Assembly (NCBI GenBank): GCA_905479495.1
Contig: CAJQMR010000005.1
Coordinates: 186,001 to 250,000 of the forward strand
Direction: 5' to 3'
Source of the DNA: an uncultured Anaerolineae bacterium
GTDB lineage: Bacteria > Chloroflexota > Anaerolineae > Promineifilales > Promineifilaceae
DNA length: 64,000 nucleotides
Positions 32,752 through 41,765 of this stretch are shown piece by piece. Within the stretch, counting starts at the first letter, position 1, and each line of letters opens with the position of its first letter. The notes under the pieces were generated by a model. It worked only from the letters and a program-made list of their open reading frames with translations. It did not search any database and was not told the origin of the DNA. The position numbers were made by a program, and so were the translations under genes.

Positions 32752-34863
32752 GTGACCAATGAAACAATCTCTTCTACGCTAATTTACCTGTGGGCTGCCA
32801 TTTTAGTGGTGTTTATTCTTTGGCTGATGGTGCGCCGTTGGCGGCAGCAGGCGGAAGCGGGCGTATATGACACGGCCGTTCCGTCAGACCCTTTTTCTCC
32901 CCTCACCCCACAAGCACACAAACAAATCATTGCCACGATGCTGCTGGGCGGCTTGCTGCTGCTCATTCTGGGGCAGCTTAGTTTTGCCCAACTGGAGCCA
33001 CCGGCTAACCGGTTTGTTGCTGGCCTGATGGCTTTAGGCGGGGCGTTGTTTCTGTGGGCAGGCAGCCGGGTGCGCCGGGACGGACTGGCGGTTGATTGGT
33101 TGGCGGAGGTCTTACATCGCGCGGGCTATTGGTTCGGTGTGGCAGGCTGGCAGGCGCTGCTGCTGTTGTTGGCGCTGGCCCTTACCGGGTTGGCCCGATT
33201 GGCGGCTGAGGATATTGCTTTGGCCCGACGTTGGGATGTGTCGGTGGTTGCCTGGCTGTTGGCTTTAGGCTTTGCCCTTGTGGGCGGTGTACCCTTGGAG
33301 GAGTGTCGCTTCTGGCTGCGTCGCGGCCTGGGGTTGGCCCGGTGGGAGTGGTGGCTGCTGCTGGGATTGTTTATGGGGGCGTGGCTGTTACGCGGAACGG
33401 CCGTTACCCAATTCCCGAATACGTTTTCCGGCGATGAAGGCTCAGCTGGCCTTCATGCGGCGCTTTTTTTGCAAGGCAAAGCGGATAACTGGTTTACCAT
33501 TGGCTGGTTTTCTTTTCCATCTTTTTACTACGCGCTGCAAAGTGTGTTCATCGATCTGTTTGGGCAAACGGTTGAGGCGCTGCGTTATTTTGCCGCCTTG
33601 GGTGGCTCATTGGCGGTGGTGGCAACCTATTTGTTGGCGCGGGTGATGTTTGATCGAGGAACGGCCGTTGCGGCCGCTGTTGTCATGATGGGGTCGCATT
33701 ACCATATCCACATGAGCCGCATTGGGCTGAACAATGTATGGGATAGTTTGTTTGTGGCCTTGGTGCTGGCCGGTTTGTGGCATGGCTGGCGCACGGGACG
33801 GCGACTTCCCTTTGTGCTGGCTGGTTTGGCCTTGGGACTGGGCCAATATTTTTATGTTTCTGTGCGGGTATTGCCGCTGCTGGTGCTGCTGTGGGCGGGT
33901 GCCCTGTGGTGGCGTTATCCCCGGCAGTGGCGAGAGTGTTTGCCGAATTTTGGGCTGAGTGCGTATACGGCCGTTCTCACCATTTTCCCCCTGGCCATTT
34001 ATTTTGCCCGGCATTGGGCCGAATTTCAGGCCCCGCTTAATCGAGTCACCATTTTGGGAGAGCGTTTAGCCAGCATGTCCGCCAGCGAAGGGCACAACCA
34101 GGCATGGATCGTTCTAGGGCAGATGTGGCAAGCGGCGTTGGGGTTTACCCATGCGCCGCTGCGTTTGCTGTATCAGCCGGGCGTGCCGCTGCTGATGCCA
34201 TTGGCAGCCGGGCTTTTTTTAGCTGGTTTGGCCTGGGCGCTGCTGCGCTTCGACGCCCGTTTTGGCCTGCTGCTGCTGCCGTTGCTGTCAGTTCCCATAC
34301 TTAGCGGCTTCAGCCAGGACCCACCCGCCTCGCAGCGGTTTATTTTGGCCATGCCTAGCGTGGCCGTGTTGGTTGGCTTGCCGATTGGTTTGGTTGCGCA
34401 ATGGTTGCGGCAGCTGTGGCCAGAAAGTAAGTTTTGGGTGGGGTTGGGAACGGCAGTCTTGCTATTGTGGCTCACTATGATTGACATAACGTTTTATTTT
34501 GGCGACTTGTACGAATCATATGAGCTGGGTGGCTTGAATACGGTCGTAGCCACAGATATTGCCCATACGTTACAGGTAGAGACCCCGCCGCCAAATGTTT
34601 ATTTTTTGGGATTTCCTCGGATGGGTTATTCGAGTTTGAATACAATCCCTTATCTGGCAAAGGATGTGCAGGCCATCGATATTATAGACCCCTTAACTGC
34701 GCCCCCTTCCTGGCCTATTGAACAGAAAACCTGGGTCCTCTTTTTACCCGAACGCGTGGATGAGCTTGCCTTTGTCCAACAGGCGTACCCAGCCGGAATT
34801 TATGAAGAAATCCATGATAGTCGGGGCCGTTTCCTGTATGCAATTTATCGGATGGAGCCATAG
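32752..34863 (+). CDS. Membrane glycosyltransferase, PMT/ArnT (GT39/GT83) type
   Basis: 703 residues from GTG 32752, which has AGGGG upstream and avoids overlapping the divergent gene. After two N-terminal helices and a hydrophobic stretch, the block RGTAVTQFPNTFSGDEGSAG carries the acidic pair expected in the first large loop of GT-C enzymes; YLLARVMFDRGTAVAAAVV and HIHMSRIGLNNVWDSLF follow as in the PMT_2 family. About thirteen helices and a soluble C-terminal region of about 110 residues. The sugar and acceptor are unknown. Confidence 0.75.
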   Translation: MTNETISSTLIYLWAAILVVFILWLMVRRWRQQAEAGVYDTAVPSDPFSPLTPQAHKQIIATMLLGGLLLLILGQLSFAQLEPPANRFVAGLMALGGALFLWAGSRVRRDGLAVDWLAEVLHRAGYWFGVAGWQALLLLLALALTGLARLAAEDIALARRWDVSVVAWLLALGFALVGGVPLEECRFWLRRGLGLARWEWWLLLGLFMGAWLLRGTAVTQFPNTFSGDEGSAGLHAALFLQGKADNWFTIGWFSFPSFYYALQSVFIDLFGQTVEALRYFAALGGSLAVVATYLLARVMFDRGTAVAAAVVMMGSHYHIHMSRIGLNNVWDSLFVALVLAGLWHGWRTGRRLPFVLAGLALGLGQYFYVSVRVLPLLVLLWAGALWWRYPRQWRECLPNFGLSAYTAVLTIFPLAIYFARHWAEFQAPLNRVTILGERLASMSASEGHNQAWIVLGQMWQAALGFTHAPLRLLYQPGVPLLMPLAAGLFLAGLAWALLRFDARFGLLLLPLLSVPILSGFSQDPPASQRFILAMPSVAVLVGLPIGLVAQWLRQLWPESKFWVGLGTAVLLLWLTMIDITFYFGDLYESYELGGLNTVVATDIAHTLQVETPPPNVYFLGFPRMGYSSLNTIPYLAKDVQAIDIIDPLTAPPSWPIEQKTWVLFLPERVDELAFVQQAYPAGIYEEIHDSRGRFLYAIYRMEP

Positions 34864-34869
34864 CTGCGG

Positions 34870-35832
34870 TTAGCTTTCCGCGCTGTCGAATCCGTCCGGG
34901 CGGCGCAGTTCTGTGCCAAACATGTAGCTGCTTTTGGCGGTCCACGCTTCTTCCCCATTGTCGTTGGCCAGATGATCGAAGAAGCCCTGGACGCGGCTGT
35001 CCAGCAGGTCGATCTGATGCAGCAGGATGGCTTCTAACGTTTTGGGCACAACGGGCGATCCCCATTCTTGCGTGCCGTGGTGTGAGGCGATGAGATGCAC
35101 CAGGTGACGTAGTTCTTCTTCGGGAAAATCGCCAAGCTCGGCGGCAGCTTTTTCTACCAAAACCACGGCGCGCATAATATGGCCTACGAGACGGCCGTCT
35201 TCTGAAAAGCTAAACGATTTGCTGATGTCGTACTCAATCGCTTTGCCCATATCATGCAGCAGCGTGCCAGCCAGCAACAGGTCACGATTGACATAGGGGT
35301 AATGGTTGGCCAGAAAGTTGGCCAACGCCGCCATGCTCAAGGTATGTTCCAGCAACCCGCCGATGTACGCATGGTGCATATTGCGTGCGGCTGGGGCGTT
35401 CACGTAATCACGCAGAAAAGCGTCATCCAAAAGTATATAAGTCACCAACCGCTGCCACGGTTCGCCTAGGCTGTTGATTTGCTCTTTTAATTCGGCAATC
35501 ATGTCTTCCTGGGTCCGGCGGCTGGACGGCAGCAAGTCAGCCAAAGTTGGCTCTAAATTTTGGTTCATGTCGGTGATGGTGATTTGCAAGGCGTCTTTGT
35601 AGCGTACGACGCGGCCTGTCACCAAGACGGCGCTGCCTGTTTGTGTCCAGCTTTCGGCATAGCTGGGAATATCCCAAAAGACAAAAGCGAGTTGGCCGGT
35701 TTTGTCACGCATGGTGCCCAACAAATAGGGACGGCCGTCTTTCGTTTCACGTAAAATAGAATCCTGAATCAGGAATGGCTCATTCTCTAGCTCATCCCCC
35801 ACAGTAATATCAGCAACAAAAAATGATTTCAC
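34870..35832 (-). CDS. YhaM-like 3'-5' exonuclease (OB fold plus HD domain)
   Basis: 320 residues. OB-fold N-terminus (VLVTGRVVRYKDALQITI) and an HD phosphohydrolase domain with GLLEHTLSMAALANFLA, LLAGTLLHDMGKAIEYD and LIASHHGTQEWGSP, ending in ILLHQIDLLDSRV. The order and length are those of YhaM, a 3'-5' exoribonuclease that also degrades DNA. Convergent with the glycosyltransferase gene at 6 bp. A weak parS-like sequence (GTTTCACGTAAAAT, 35744-35757) lies in its 5' coding part. Confidence 0.85.
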   Translation of the reverse strand: MKSFFVADITVGDELENEPFLIQDSILRETKDGRPYLLGTMRDKTGQLAFVFWDIPSYAESWTQTGSAVLVTGRVVRYKDALQITITDMNQNLEPTLADLLPSSRRTQEDMIAELKEQINSLGEPWQRLVTYILLDDAFLRDYVNAPAARNMHHAYIGGLLEHTLSMAALANFLANHYPYVNRDLLLAGTLLHDMGKAIEYDISKSFSFSEDGRLVGHIMRAVVLVEKAAAELGDFPEEELRHLVHLIASHHGTQEWGSPVVPKTLEAILLHQIDLLDSRVQGFFDHLANDNGEEAWTAKSSYMFGTELRRPDGFDSAES

Positions 35833-35952
35833 AAAACCCTCTCAATGCATATTTCTAATCGCGGGCGATTGTAAGAGGATTTTGGTTTTCTGGCTACCTA
35901 TTCTAAAATCCATAAAAGTCAATTTGACGAATGGCAAAAGGGGGCAACCTGA

Positions 35953-36540
35953 ATGAAAAAATTAATAGTGGGTATTTCGGGAGCGAGCGGCGTCATTTAT
36001 GGCATTCGCCTTTTGGAGCTACTGCGGGCTGTTCCCGATGTAGAAACGCATCTCATCATGAGCACGGCGGCGGCCACCACCATCGGGTTGGAAACAGATT
36101 TCACGGCCGATGAGGTCATGCAGCTGGCGGATGTTTCTTACCGCTTCCGGGATATTGCTGCGGCCGTTTCTTCTGGTTCCTTCAAAACGTGGGGCATGAT
36201 TGTCATTCCTTGCTCTATGAAAACATTGGCGGGTATTGCCAACTCTTTCAGCGACAACCTCCTGTTGCGGGCGGCCGATGTGGTGCTCAAGGATCGGCGG
36301 CGGCTGGTGCTGGTTCCCCGGGAAACACCGCTGCATCTGGGCCATCTGCGCCTGATGGTGCAGGTGACGGAAATCGGGGCAATTTTGGCTCCACCCATGC
36401 CTGCCTTTTATCATCGTCCAGACTCCATCGATGACATCATCAACCAGACGGTTAATCGGCTGCTGGACCTGCTAGAAATTGAATTGCCAAAGGATTTATT
36501 CACACGCTGGCAAGGGGGCAAACAATCTCGTGACGCGTGA
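35953..36540 (+). CDS. ubiX: Flavin prenyltransferase UbiX
   Basis: 195 residues. KLIVGISGASGVIYGIRLLE, the mid-region FKTWGMIVIPCSMKTLAGIA and RRLVLVPRETPLHLGHLRLM are diagnostic. The enzyme prenylates FMN to the cofactor of UbiD-type decarboxylases. No ubiD partner lies in the window. A 16-bp palindrome similar to parS (GGTTCCCCGGGAAACA, 36312-36327) falls in the conserved VPRET codons. Confidence 0.92.
   Translation: MKKLIVGISGASGVIYGIRLLELLRAVPDVETHLIMSTAAATTIGLETDFTADEVMQLADVSYRFRDIAAAVSSGSFKTWGMIVIPCSMKTLAGIANSFSDNLLLRAADVVLKDRRRLVLVPRETPLHLGHLRLMVQVTEIGAILAPPMPAFYHRPDSIDDIINQTVNRLLDLLEIELPKDLFTRWQGGKQSRDA
36312..36327. other. parS-like palindrome (weak)
   Basis: GGTTCCCCGGGAAACA, with the right half identical to the site at 36802-36817 and two changes on the left. 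It overlaps codons of a conserved UbiX motif, which could explain the sequence by chance. Confidence 0.25.
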
Positions 36541-36997
36541 CCCCCGGCAGCTGGCGCTGGCTTATTTGGCCAATCATCAGGTAATGACTTTGGCAACAAC
36601 TGGACCACAAGGTGTGTGGGCGGCGGCCGTTTTCTATGTGAATGATGGCTTCGATCTGACCTTTCTTTCCGCAGGCCATACGCGACATGTGCAAAATATA
36701 ACGGCCGTTCCGCACGTTGCCGCCACCATTCAGGAAGATTATCGGGATTGGGAGAAGATTCAGGGAATTCAACTAGAGGGGCGGGTCTCGATATTGGCCA
36801 ATGTTTCCCGGGAAACAGCCATCTCTCGCTATCTGCAAAAATATCCCTTCCTGGCCAACGCCGACGAAAAAATGCAGGCAACCTTAGACAAAGTCAACTG
36901 GTATGTGCTTCAGCCAGAGAGGCTTTATTTCATTGACAACAGTTTGGGATTAGGCCATCGGGATGAAATCACATCCCTAAACGCTCGAAGTTCTTGA
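36530..36997 (+). CDS. Pyridoxamine-5'-phosphate-oxidase-fold flavin-binding protein
   Basis: 155 residues from GTG 36530, overlapping the end of ubiX by 11 bp. LALAYLANHQVMTLATTGPQ, AAVFYVNDGFDLTFLSAG, then IQLEGRVSIL and the final LYFIDNSLGLGHRDEI match the split-barrel family that binds FMN or F420. A functional link with UbiX (a flavin-modifying enzyme) is possible. The gene ends 29 bp inside the convergent NYN gene. Confidence 0.75.
   Translation: MTRDPRQLALAYLANHQVMTLATTGPQGVWAAAVFYVNDGFDLTFLSAGHTRHVQNITAVPHVAATIQEDYRDWEKIQGIQLEGRVSILANVSRETAISRYLQKYPFLANADEKMQATLDKVNWYVLQPERLYFIDNSLGLGHRDEITSLNARSS
36802..36817. other. parS-like perfect palindrome
   Basis: TGTTTCCCGGGAAACA differs from the bacterial parS consensus TGTTTCACGTGAAACA only at the two central symmetric positions. 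It lies inside the PNPOx-like gene, 1.5 kb from the pair at 38273-38319. Confidence 0.45.
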
Positions 36998-38204
36998 TAA
37001 GCGTTTTTAAATACCGGGCAAATTGCGGTTCGTAATAGAGGGCAACGGCCGCTTCCTCTTCATCAAACTCATCCGCGAGTTCCAAGATACCTTTCACATA
37101 GGCCGCATCGCAGCGCATGATGGCGTCTTGAACAACCTTTTGTCCCTCAAGCTCTAGCAGCACGGGGGCGGTTGAAAGAGATTTGGCCTTTAGTGTCCGA
37201 ATAACCTGGGCCCGGCGAGCGAGCAGAAAAACGGCATTGATCGCGTTTTTCGAAATCTTTTTCTCTTTGCTCTTGTATTCCTCATGCAAGGTATCGATGA
37301 GTTCGCGCCAGCGCGCCTGGTCTGATGTGGTTAAATGCCGAATCATATCTTTGATGACGGTGAAGCGTGTTTCTCGCTTGACGACGCGCAGCCGCTGCTT
37401 TTTCAGTCCGCGCCGATAGCGAACGTGCAGCGGTGTCGGTTGGGTTTCTTTCTTTTCTGGACGGGTTACATAGATGGTGGTTTCAACCTGTTCGACCCGA
37501 ACCAGGTGTGGATATCTTTCCAGGAATTTGCGAAAGCTGCCTTCTGCGTGATGGCTTTTGTCGAAAGCGCCTTTGCTGCTGTCAGACATGTGCTGCTTCA
37601 GCACACTGGCCCTTACATGTTCCTCGGTGTTGAGTAGCTGCTGCAAGGAGTTGTTTAACAACGCTTCTACTTCCGTTTCGCTAAGCTGCGGCGTGGGGAC
37701 AATCTCTTCGTAGTAAATATATTGATCACACAGGCTGGCGAAGCTTTGGCTGGTTGTATGGCGTACGCCCAGGCCAATCACTTGTTTGCCCCGTTTGCGT
37801 AAGGCTTGAACCAGCGGCGTGAAATCACGGTCGCCGGTCATCAGGACATAGGTGCTGTATTGATGGCCGTCGAGCAATGTTTCCATGGTATCGACAACAA
37901 TTTGCATATCGGCCAGGTTTTTGCTGAAGTTGTTAAGCCGGATGGCGGACTGGGTGACAAAACCGGCGGTGGCCAAATCACGCATGAGCTGCTGGTCTTG
38001 CCGCCAATCGCCATAAGAATGACGCAGCACGATGCGGCCGTTTGTCAGCTTCTTTATATGATCCAACACCAATTTGATGTCGAATGACAAATTGATCTGC
38101 TTGGCCCCAATAACCAGATTGTCTAGGTCCAGAAGGATGGCAACATCATTTGCTGAGGAGGATGAATTTGAGGAACTGTCTTGCTTATTTGATTGGGTGG
38201 ACAT
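36969..38204 (-). CDS. NYN-domain (LabA/DUF88-like) protein with OST-HTH-like region
   Basis: 411 residues. The NYN (PIN-like) domain covers about 20-170: AILLDLDNLVIGAKQINLSF, then LRHSYGDWRQ, MQIVVDTMETLL and VLMTGDRDFTPLVQALRKRG, which hold the acidic residues of the nuclease site. The C-terminal half has winged-helix-like repeats (FRKFLERYPHLVRVEQ) typical of OST-HTH/LOTUS domains. Such proteins bind or cut RNA. The two best parS matches lie 69-115 bp upstream of its ATG. Confidence 0.8.
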   Translation of the reverse strand: MSTQSNKQDSSSNSSSSANDVAILLDLDNLVIGAKQINLSFDIKLVLDHIKKLTNGRIVLRHSYGDWRQDQQLMRDLATAGFVTQSAIRLNNFSKNLADMQIVVDTMETLLDGHQYSTYVLMTGDRDFTPLVQALRKRGKQVIGLGVRHTTSQSFASLCDQYIYYEEIVPTPQLSETEVEALLNNSLQQLLNTEEHVRASVLKQHMSDSSKGAFDKSHHAEGSFRKFLERYPHLVRVEQVETTIYVTRPEKKETQPTPLHVRYRRGLKKQRLRVVKRETRFTVIKDMIRHLTTSDQARWRELIDTLHEEYKSKEKKISKNAINAVFLLARRAQVIRTLKAKSLSTAPVLLELEGQKVVQDAIMRCDAAYVKGILELADEFDEEEAAVALYYEPQFARYLKTLIKNFERLGM

Positions 38205-38272
38205 GCGTTAATTTCATTTTCTCGCAATTTATAGGCTAAGGGTATTCTACTGCATTCACCTATTCCCGCAAT

Positions 38273-38319
38273 TGTTTCCCGTGAAACAATCTATCTGGTC
38301 TATGGTTTCCCGTGAAACA
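38273..38319. other. Pair of parS centromere-like sites
   Basis: TGTTTCCCGTGAAACA (38273-38288) has 15 of 16 bases of the parS consensus TGTTTCACGTGAAACA; GGTTTCCCGTGAAACA (38304-38319) has 14. They are 31 bp apart (three helical turns), intergenic and on the same face. parS sites recruit ParB and cluster near oriC. No parA or parB gene is in the window. Confidence 0.65.
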
Positions 38320-38450
38320 TTGGATTAAGCATCCAGTTTATCTGCTAAATCTCGCACCATGACTTACGGCCGTTTTGCTAATTGATCAATACATGTTACC
38401 ATAATGTGATAATACTATGTCAACCTGTAGCAGGTTACCGGAGGTAGGCA

Positions 38451-39074
38451 ATGGAACGCAAATGGGGTTGGACGGGAAAACCGTGGCAAGCGTTTAAGAC
38501 GTTTGCCATTATCTTTTCATTTATCATGAACTTTGTGCTGCTGCTGGTGCTGCTCATTGCCGCGCCGCTCATTTTGCCCATTGTGGATTCTGTGGCCAAA
38601 CCCATTGTGGGTGGCCTAAGCGACAGCTTTGTGGAAATGAGTGGTGCTACCATTTCCCGAACGATTGAAGTGCAAGACACAATGCCAATTAGCTTTACGT
38701 TGCCATTGAATACGCAAACCGATGTCGTTGTCGTGGAATCTGTGCCTCTAAGCATTCCTGCCCAATTTAACTTGCCCGGTGGTGGCGGCCAAATCAACGG
38801 CAGCGTGACCCTGGCCCTGCCTGAGGGATTAACGCTGCCCGTTCAGCTTGATCTGGATGTGCCTGTTGATCAGGAAGTTGATGTGGCTTTGAGCGTCGAT
38901 GTGCAAATCCCGATGCAGGAGACTGAACTCGGTGGCCCGTTTAACACCCTCCGTAGTTTGTTTGAGCCATTGGATCGATTGATTCAGAACCTGCCAGCTA
39001 ACACGGATGAGTTGATGGATCGGGTTCAAGCCGCTGACAGCCCGCCGATGACCCAGGATACGGCCGTTCGCTGA
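38451..39074 (+). CDS. Membrane-anchored extracytoplasmic protein of unknown function
   Basis: 207 residues, GGAGG six bases before ATG. One N-terminal helix (about 18-45), then a region rich in beta strands and hydrophobic/acidic alternation (PISFTLPLNTQTDVVVVESV, LPEGLTLPVQLDLDVPVDQE), ending in an amphipathic helix. I recognise no family. It is 16 bp upstream of a methyltransferase gene and probably co-transcribed. Confidence 0.65.
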   Translation: MERKWGWTGKPWQAFKTFAIIFSFIMNFVLLLVLLIAAPLILPIVDSVAKPIVGGLSDSFVEMSGATISRTIEVQDTMPISFTLPLNTQTDVVVVESVPLSIPAQFNLPGGGGQINGSVTLALPEGLTLPVQLDLDVPVDQEVDVALSVDVQIPMQETELGGPFNTLRSLFEPLDRLIQNLPANTDELMDRVQAADSPPMTQDTAVR

Positions 39075-39090
39075 CGCCTCTCATTTGCCC

Positions 39091-39993
39091 ATGAACAACA
39101 GCGATATTCCCCCCGTCTGTGACTATGAAGGTTCAGACTACCGCACCCGCTTCTGGGAAGGTCAGGGGCGTGACTATGAAGACCAGGTTGAGCGTATTGC
39201 CTTGCACCGCCTGATGCCCCCAACGGGCGGCACGCTCATTGAAATCGGCGCGGGCTTTGGTCGCCTGGCTGATGAATATTTGGGTTACCAAAAGGTCGTG
39301 CTGTTCGATTATTCCCGCTCATTGCTGCGTGAAGCCCAATCTCATCTAGGGGATGATCCCCGGTTTATTTACGTGGCAGGCAACTGGTACCAGATGCCCT
39401 TTGTGGCGGGCTTGTTTGATACGATGGTGCAAATTCGTACCCTGCACCATGCGGCCGACGTGCCGGCTTTGTTCCAACAGCTGGCGCGCATTGCTCGGCC
39501 AAACGGCCGTTACATTCTGGAATTTGCCAATAAACAAAACCTCAAAGCGATTTTGCGCTACGGTTTGCGACGGCAAGATTGGTCTCCGTTTAATCACGAC
39601 CCCATTGAATTTGCTGAATTGAATTTTGATTTTCACCCGCGCTGGATTCGCCAGCAGTTGGCGCAAGCTACCTTTAAACCGGGGCGAATGCTAACCGTTT
39701 CGCATTACCGTTTTGGCCCCATTAAAAAGCTGGTGCCGACAGGGTTGCTTGTGGGCCTGGATTCGTTGGCGCAGCGGACGGGCAATTGGTGGCAGCTTAG
39801 CCCCAGTGTCTTTGTCGATGTGGCCCATCCGAGCAAAGGGGAAACGGCCGTTGCCAATACCTTCTTTGCTTGCCCGCACTGCCAAACGCCGCTGCCCGAC
39901 CCCGTGGATGAGCGGCTCCTTTGCCCAAATCCTGATTGCCAACGCCAATGGCAGGTAAAAAACAACCTCTACGACTTTAAAGAACCTGTGTAA
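39091..39993 (+). CDS. SAM-dependent methyltransferase with C-terminal zinc ribbon
   Basis: 300 residues from ATG 39091 (a TTG at 39085 is the alternative). Class I motifs: LIEIGAGFGRLADEYLG (motif I), VVLFDYSRSLLREAQ, and QIRTLHHAADVPALFQQLAR. The C-terminal 50 residues carry CPHC and CPNPDCQRQW, a zinc ribbon like Trm112 fused in cis. The substrate is unknown. There is no clear ribosome-binding site, so translation may be coupled to the preceding gene. Confidence 0.8.
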   Translation: MNNSDIPPVCDYEGSDYRTRFWEGQGRDYEDQVERIALHRLMPPTGGTLIEIGAGFGRLADEYLGYQKVVLFDYSRSLLREAQSHLGDDPRFIYVAGNWYQMPFVAGLFDTMVQIRTLHHAADVPALFQQLARIARPNGRYILEFANKQNLKAILRYGLRRQDWSPFNHDPIEFAELNFDFHPRWIRQQLAQATFKPGRMLTVSHYRFGPIKKLVPTGLLVGLDSLAQRTGNWWQLSPSVFVDVAHPSKGETAVANTFFACPHCQTPLPDPVDERLLCPNPDCQRQWQVKNNLYDFKEPV

Positions 39994-40055
39994 AAACAGC
40001 CTAAATTTAGCCAAAAACATGGTACAATGCTCTCATTGTTGTATAAGGTCAACAA

Positions 40056-41615
40056 ATGATTGCAAACAATTCGCAACGCATCGGCGTTATCGATCTTGGC
40101 TCCAATACTGCCCGGCTGGTGATCCTCAATGCGATTCCCGGCTACGCTTACCGCCTGGAAGATGAAATTCGGGAGGTGGTGCGGCTGCGGGAAGGGATGA
40201 CGGCGGCTGGCTTAAGCGATACGGCCGTTGCTCGCGCCCTCTTCACCCTTCGTTTGTTTAAGCGATTTTGTGACAACTACCCCGTTGATTTAATCATTCC
40301 CACCGCCACCAGCGCCGTACGTGATGCCGCCAATGGACCCGCCTTTTTGCAAACGGTCTCTCAGGAGATTGGCCTGGATTTGCAGGTGCTTGATGGTGAG
40401 CGGGAAGCGTACTACGGCACGTTGGGCGTGCTCAACGAGGTGCAGTTGGGCAATGGCTACGTCATCGACATTGGTGGTGGTAGTGCCCAAGTGAGTAAAG
40501 TACGTAGCAATCTTTACCAGGAAGGGCGGTCCGTGCCGCTGGGGGCGTTGGCTCTGACCGAGCAGTTTGTCAGCAGTGATCCCATCGAGCCAGCCGACGT
40601 GCAGGCAATTCAGCAGCAGATTGCTCAGCAGCTAGATACCATTCCCTGGCTGCAAAAAAAGCAGCCAAAGCCACATCGCCATTTGGTCGGATTAGGTGGC
40701 ACCATCCGTAATTTGGCCTCGATAGAGGCTGCCCGGCAGAGCTACCCGTTGAATACGCTGCATGGTTTTGTTTTAAGCCGCAGTTCTGTTCAGAAGATAG
40801 TTGAACTGCTGCAACGGCTGCCTGTTTCAGAGCGGCAGAAAATCTCGGGGCTGAGCCGTGACCGGGCCGACATTATTTTTGCTGGGGCGCTTGTGCTGGC
40901 AGAGGTGATGGACAGGCTGCGGGTTGAATCGTTAACCATTTCCAGAAATGGGTTGCGGGAGGGCCTCTTTTTTGAGCATTTTTGGCAACATTTAGCTTAT
41001 CCAGTGGTGGCCAGCGTGCGCCGTTTTAGCGTGCTGAACATGGCGCGCGTTTACAATTATCAAAAAGCCCACGCCAGCCACGTGCGTTATTTGGCCACGC
41101 GGCTGTTTAACCAGTTGGCCCCGCTGCATGGCTACGACATGGCAGAGCGCGAACTGTTGGATGCGGCCGCTTTGCTGCATGATTTGGGCACGGTGATTAG
41201 CTATGATGATCATCACAAGCATTCACAAACGTTGATTATTAACAGCGGTCTGGCCGGATTTTCACCGCGAGAGACGGCCCTGGTCGCTTTGCTCACGCGG
41301 TACCATCGAAAAGGCCGCCCCACGCCGGATTCATTCGAATCCCTTTTGTCGGAAGAGGATCTCACGATTTTGACGCGCCTGGCGGCGATTTTGCGTCTGG
41401 CGGAATTTTTGGAACGGGGACGAAATGCCAATGTGGATGATGTAACGGCCGTTTGGGACGAAACCACCCTCCGCCTAACCCTGATTGCGGACGAATACCC
41501 TGCTGTAGAATTATGGGAAGCTGAGCGCAATGCGGCTTCACTGATGGAAATCGCTTTTGAACGCGCCTTGATTTTAGAAAGTACGGCCGTTCCCGACATT
41601 CAATTTGGACACTAG
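40056..41615 (+). CDS. Ppx/GppA phosphatase with C-terminal HD domain
   Basis: 519 residues. IGVIDLGSNTARLVILNA, ATSAVRDAANG, YVIDIGGGSAQVSKV and LVGLGGTIRNLASIE are the actin-fold phosphate-binding blocks; the C-terminal third has an HD domain (LLDAAALLHDLGTVISYDDH). Such enzymes hydrolyse polyphosphate or pppGpp. Start ATG 40056 with weak AGG at seven bases; a TATAAG eight bases upstream would make the transcript nearly leaderless. Confidence 0.88.
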   Translation: MIANNSQRIGVIDLGSNTARLVILNAIPGYAYRLEDEIREVVRLREGMTAAGLSDTAVARALFTLRLFKRFCDNYPVDLIIPTATSAVRDAANGPAFLQTVSQEIGLDLQVLDGEREAYYGTLGVLNEVQLGNGYVIDIGGGSAQVSKVRSNLYQEGRSVPLGALALTEQFVSSDPIEPADVQAIQQQIAQQLDTIPWLQKKQPKPHRHLVGLGGTIRNLASIEAARQSYPLNTLHGFVLSRSSVQKIVELLQRLPVSERQKISGLSRDRADIIFAGALVLAEVMDRLRVESLTISRNGLREGLFFEHFWQHLAYPVVASVRRFSVLNMARVYNYQKAHASHVRYLATRLFNQLAPLHGYDMAERELLDAAALLHDLGTVISYDDHHKHSQTLIINSGLAGFSPRETALVALLTRYHRKGRPTPDSFESLLSEEDLTILTRLAAILRLAEFLERGRNANVDDVTAVWDETTLRLTLIADEYPAVELWEAERNAASLMEIAFERALILESTAVPDIQFGH

Positions 41616-41619
41616 CAAC

Positions 41620-41646
41620 TTGATTTTTAAGAATAATGATTACAAT
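41620..41646 (+). promoter_or_regulatory. Candidate promoter of the Flp pilin genes
   Basis: TTGATT (41620-41625), 15-bp spacer, TACAAT (41641-41646), about 120 bp before the first pilin ATG. Confidence 0.4.
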
Positions 41647-41765
41647 GTAGGCAGTTGTTTGTCTACTTTGTTAGAGGATTAACACAAATCAGCGTCATCA
41701 AAAAGCATAACCACTTAGATAATAGTAACGCATCGCACTTGAAATCATTGATACCGAGGTTACGA

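Noticed and set aside
35744-35757. GTTTCACGTAAAAT as a further parS site
   Set aside because: The left half fits but the right half loses the palindrome; too weak to list as a site.
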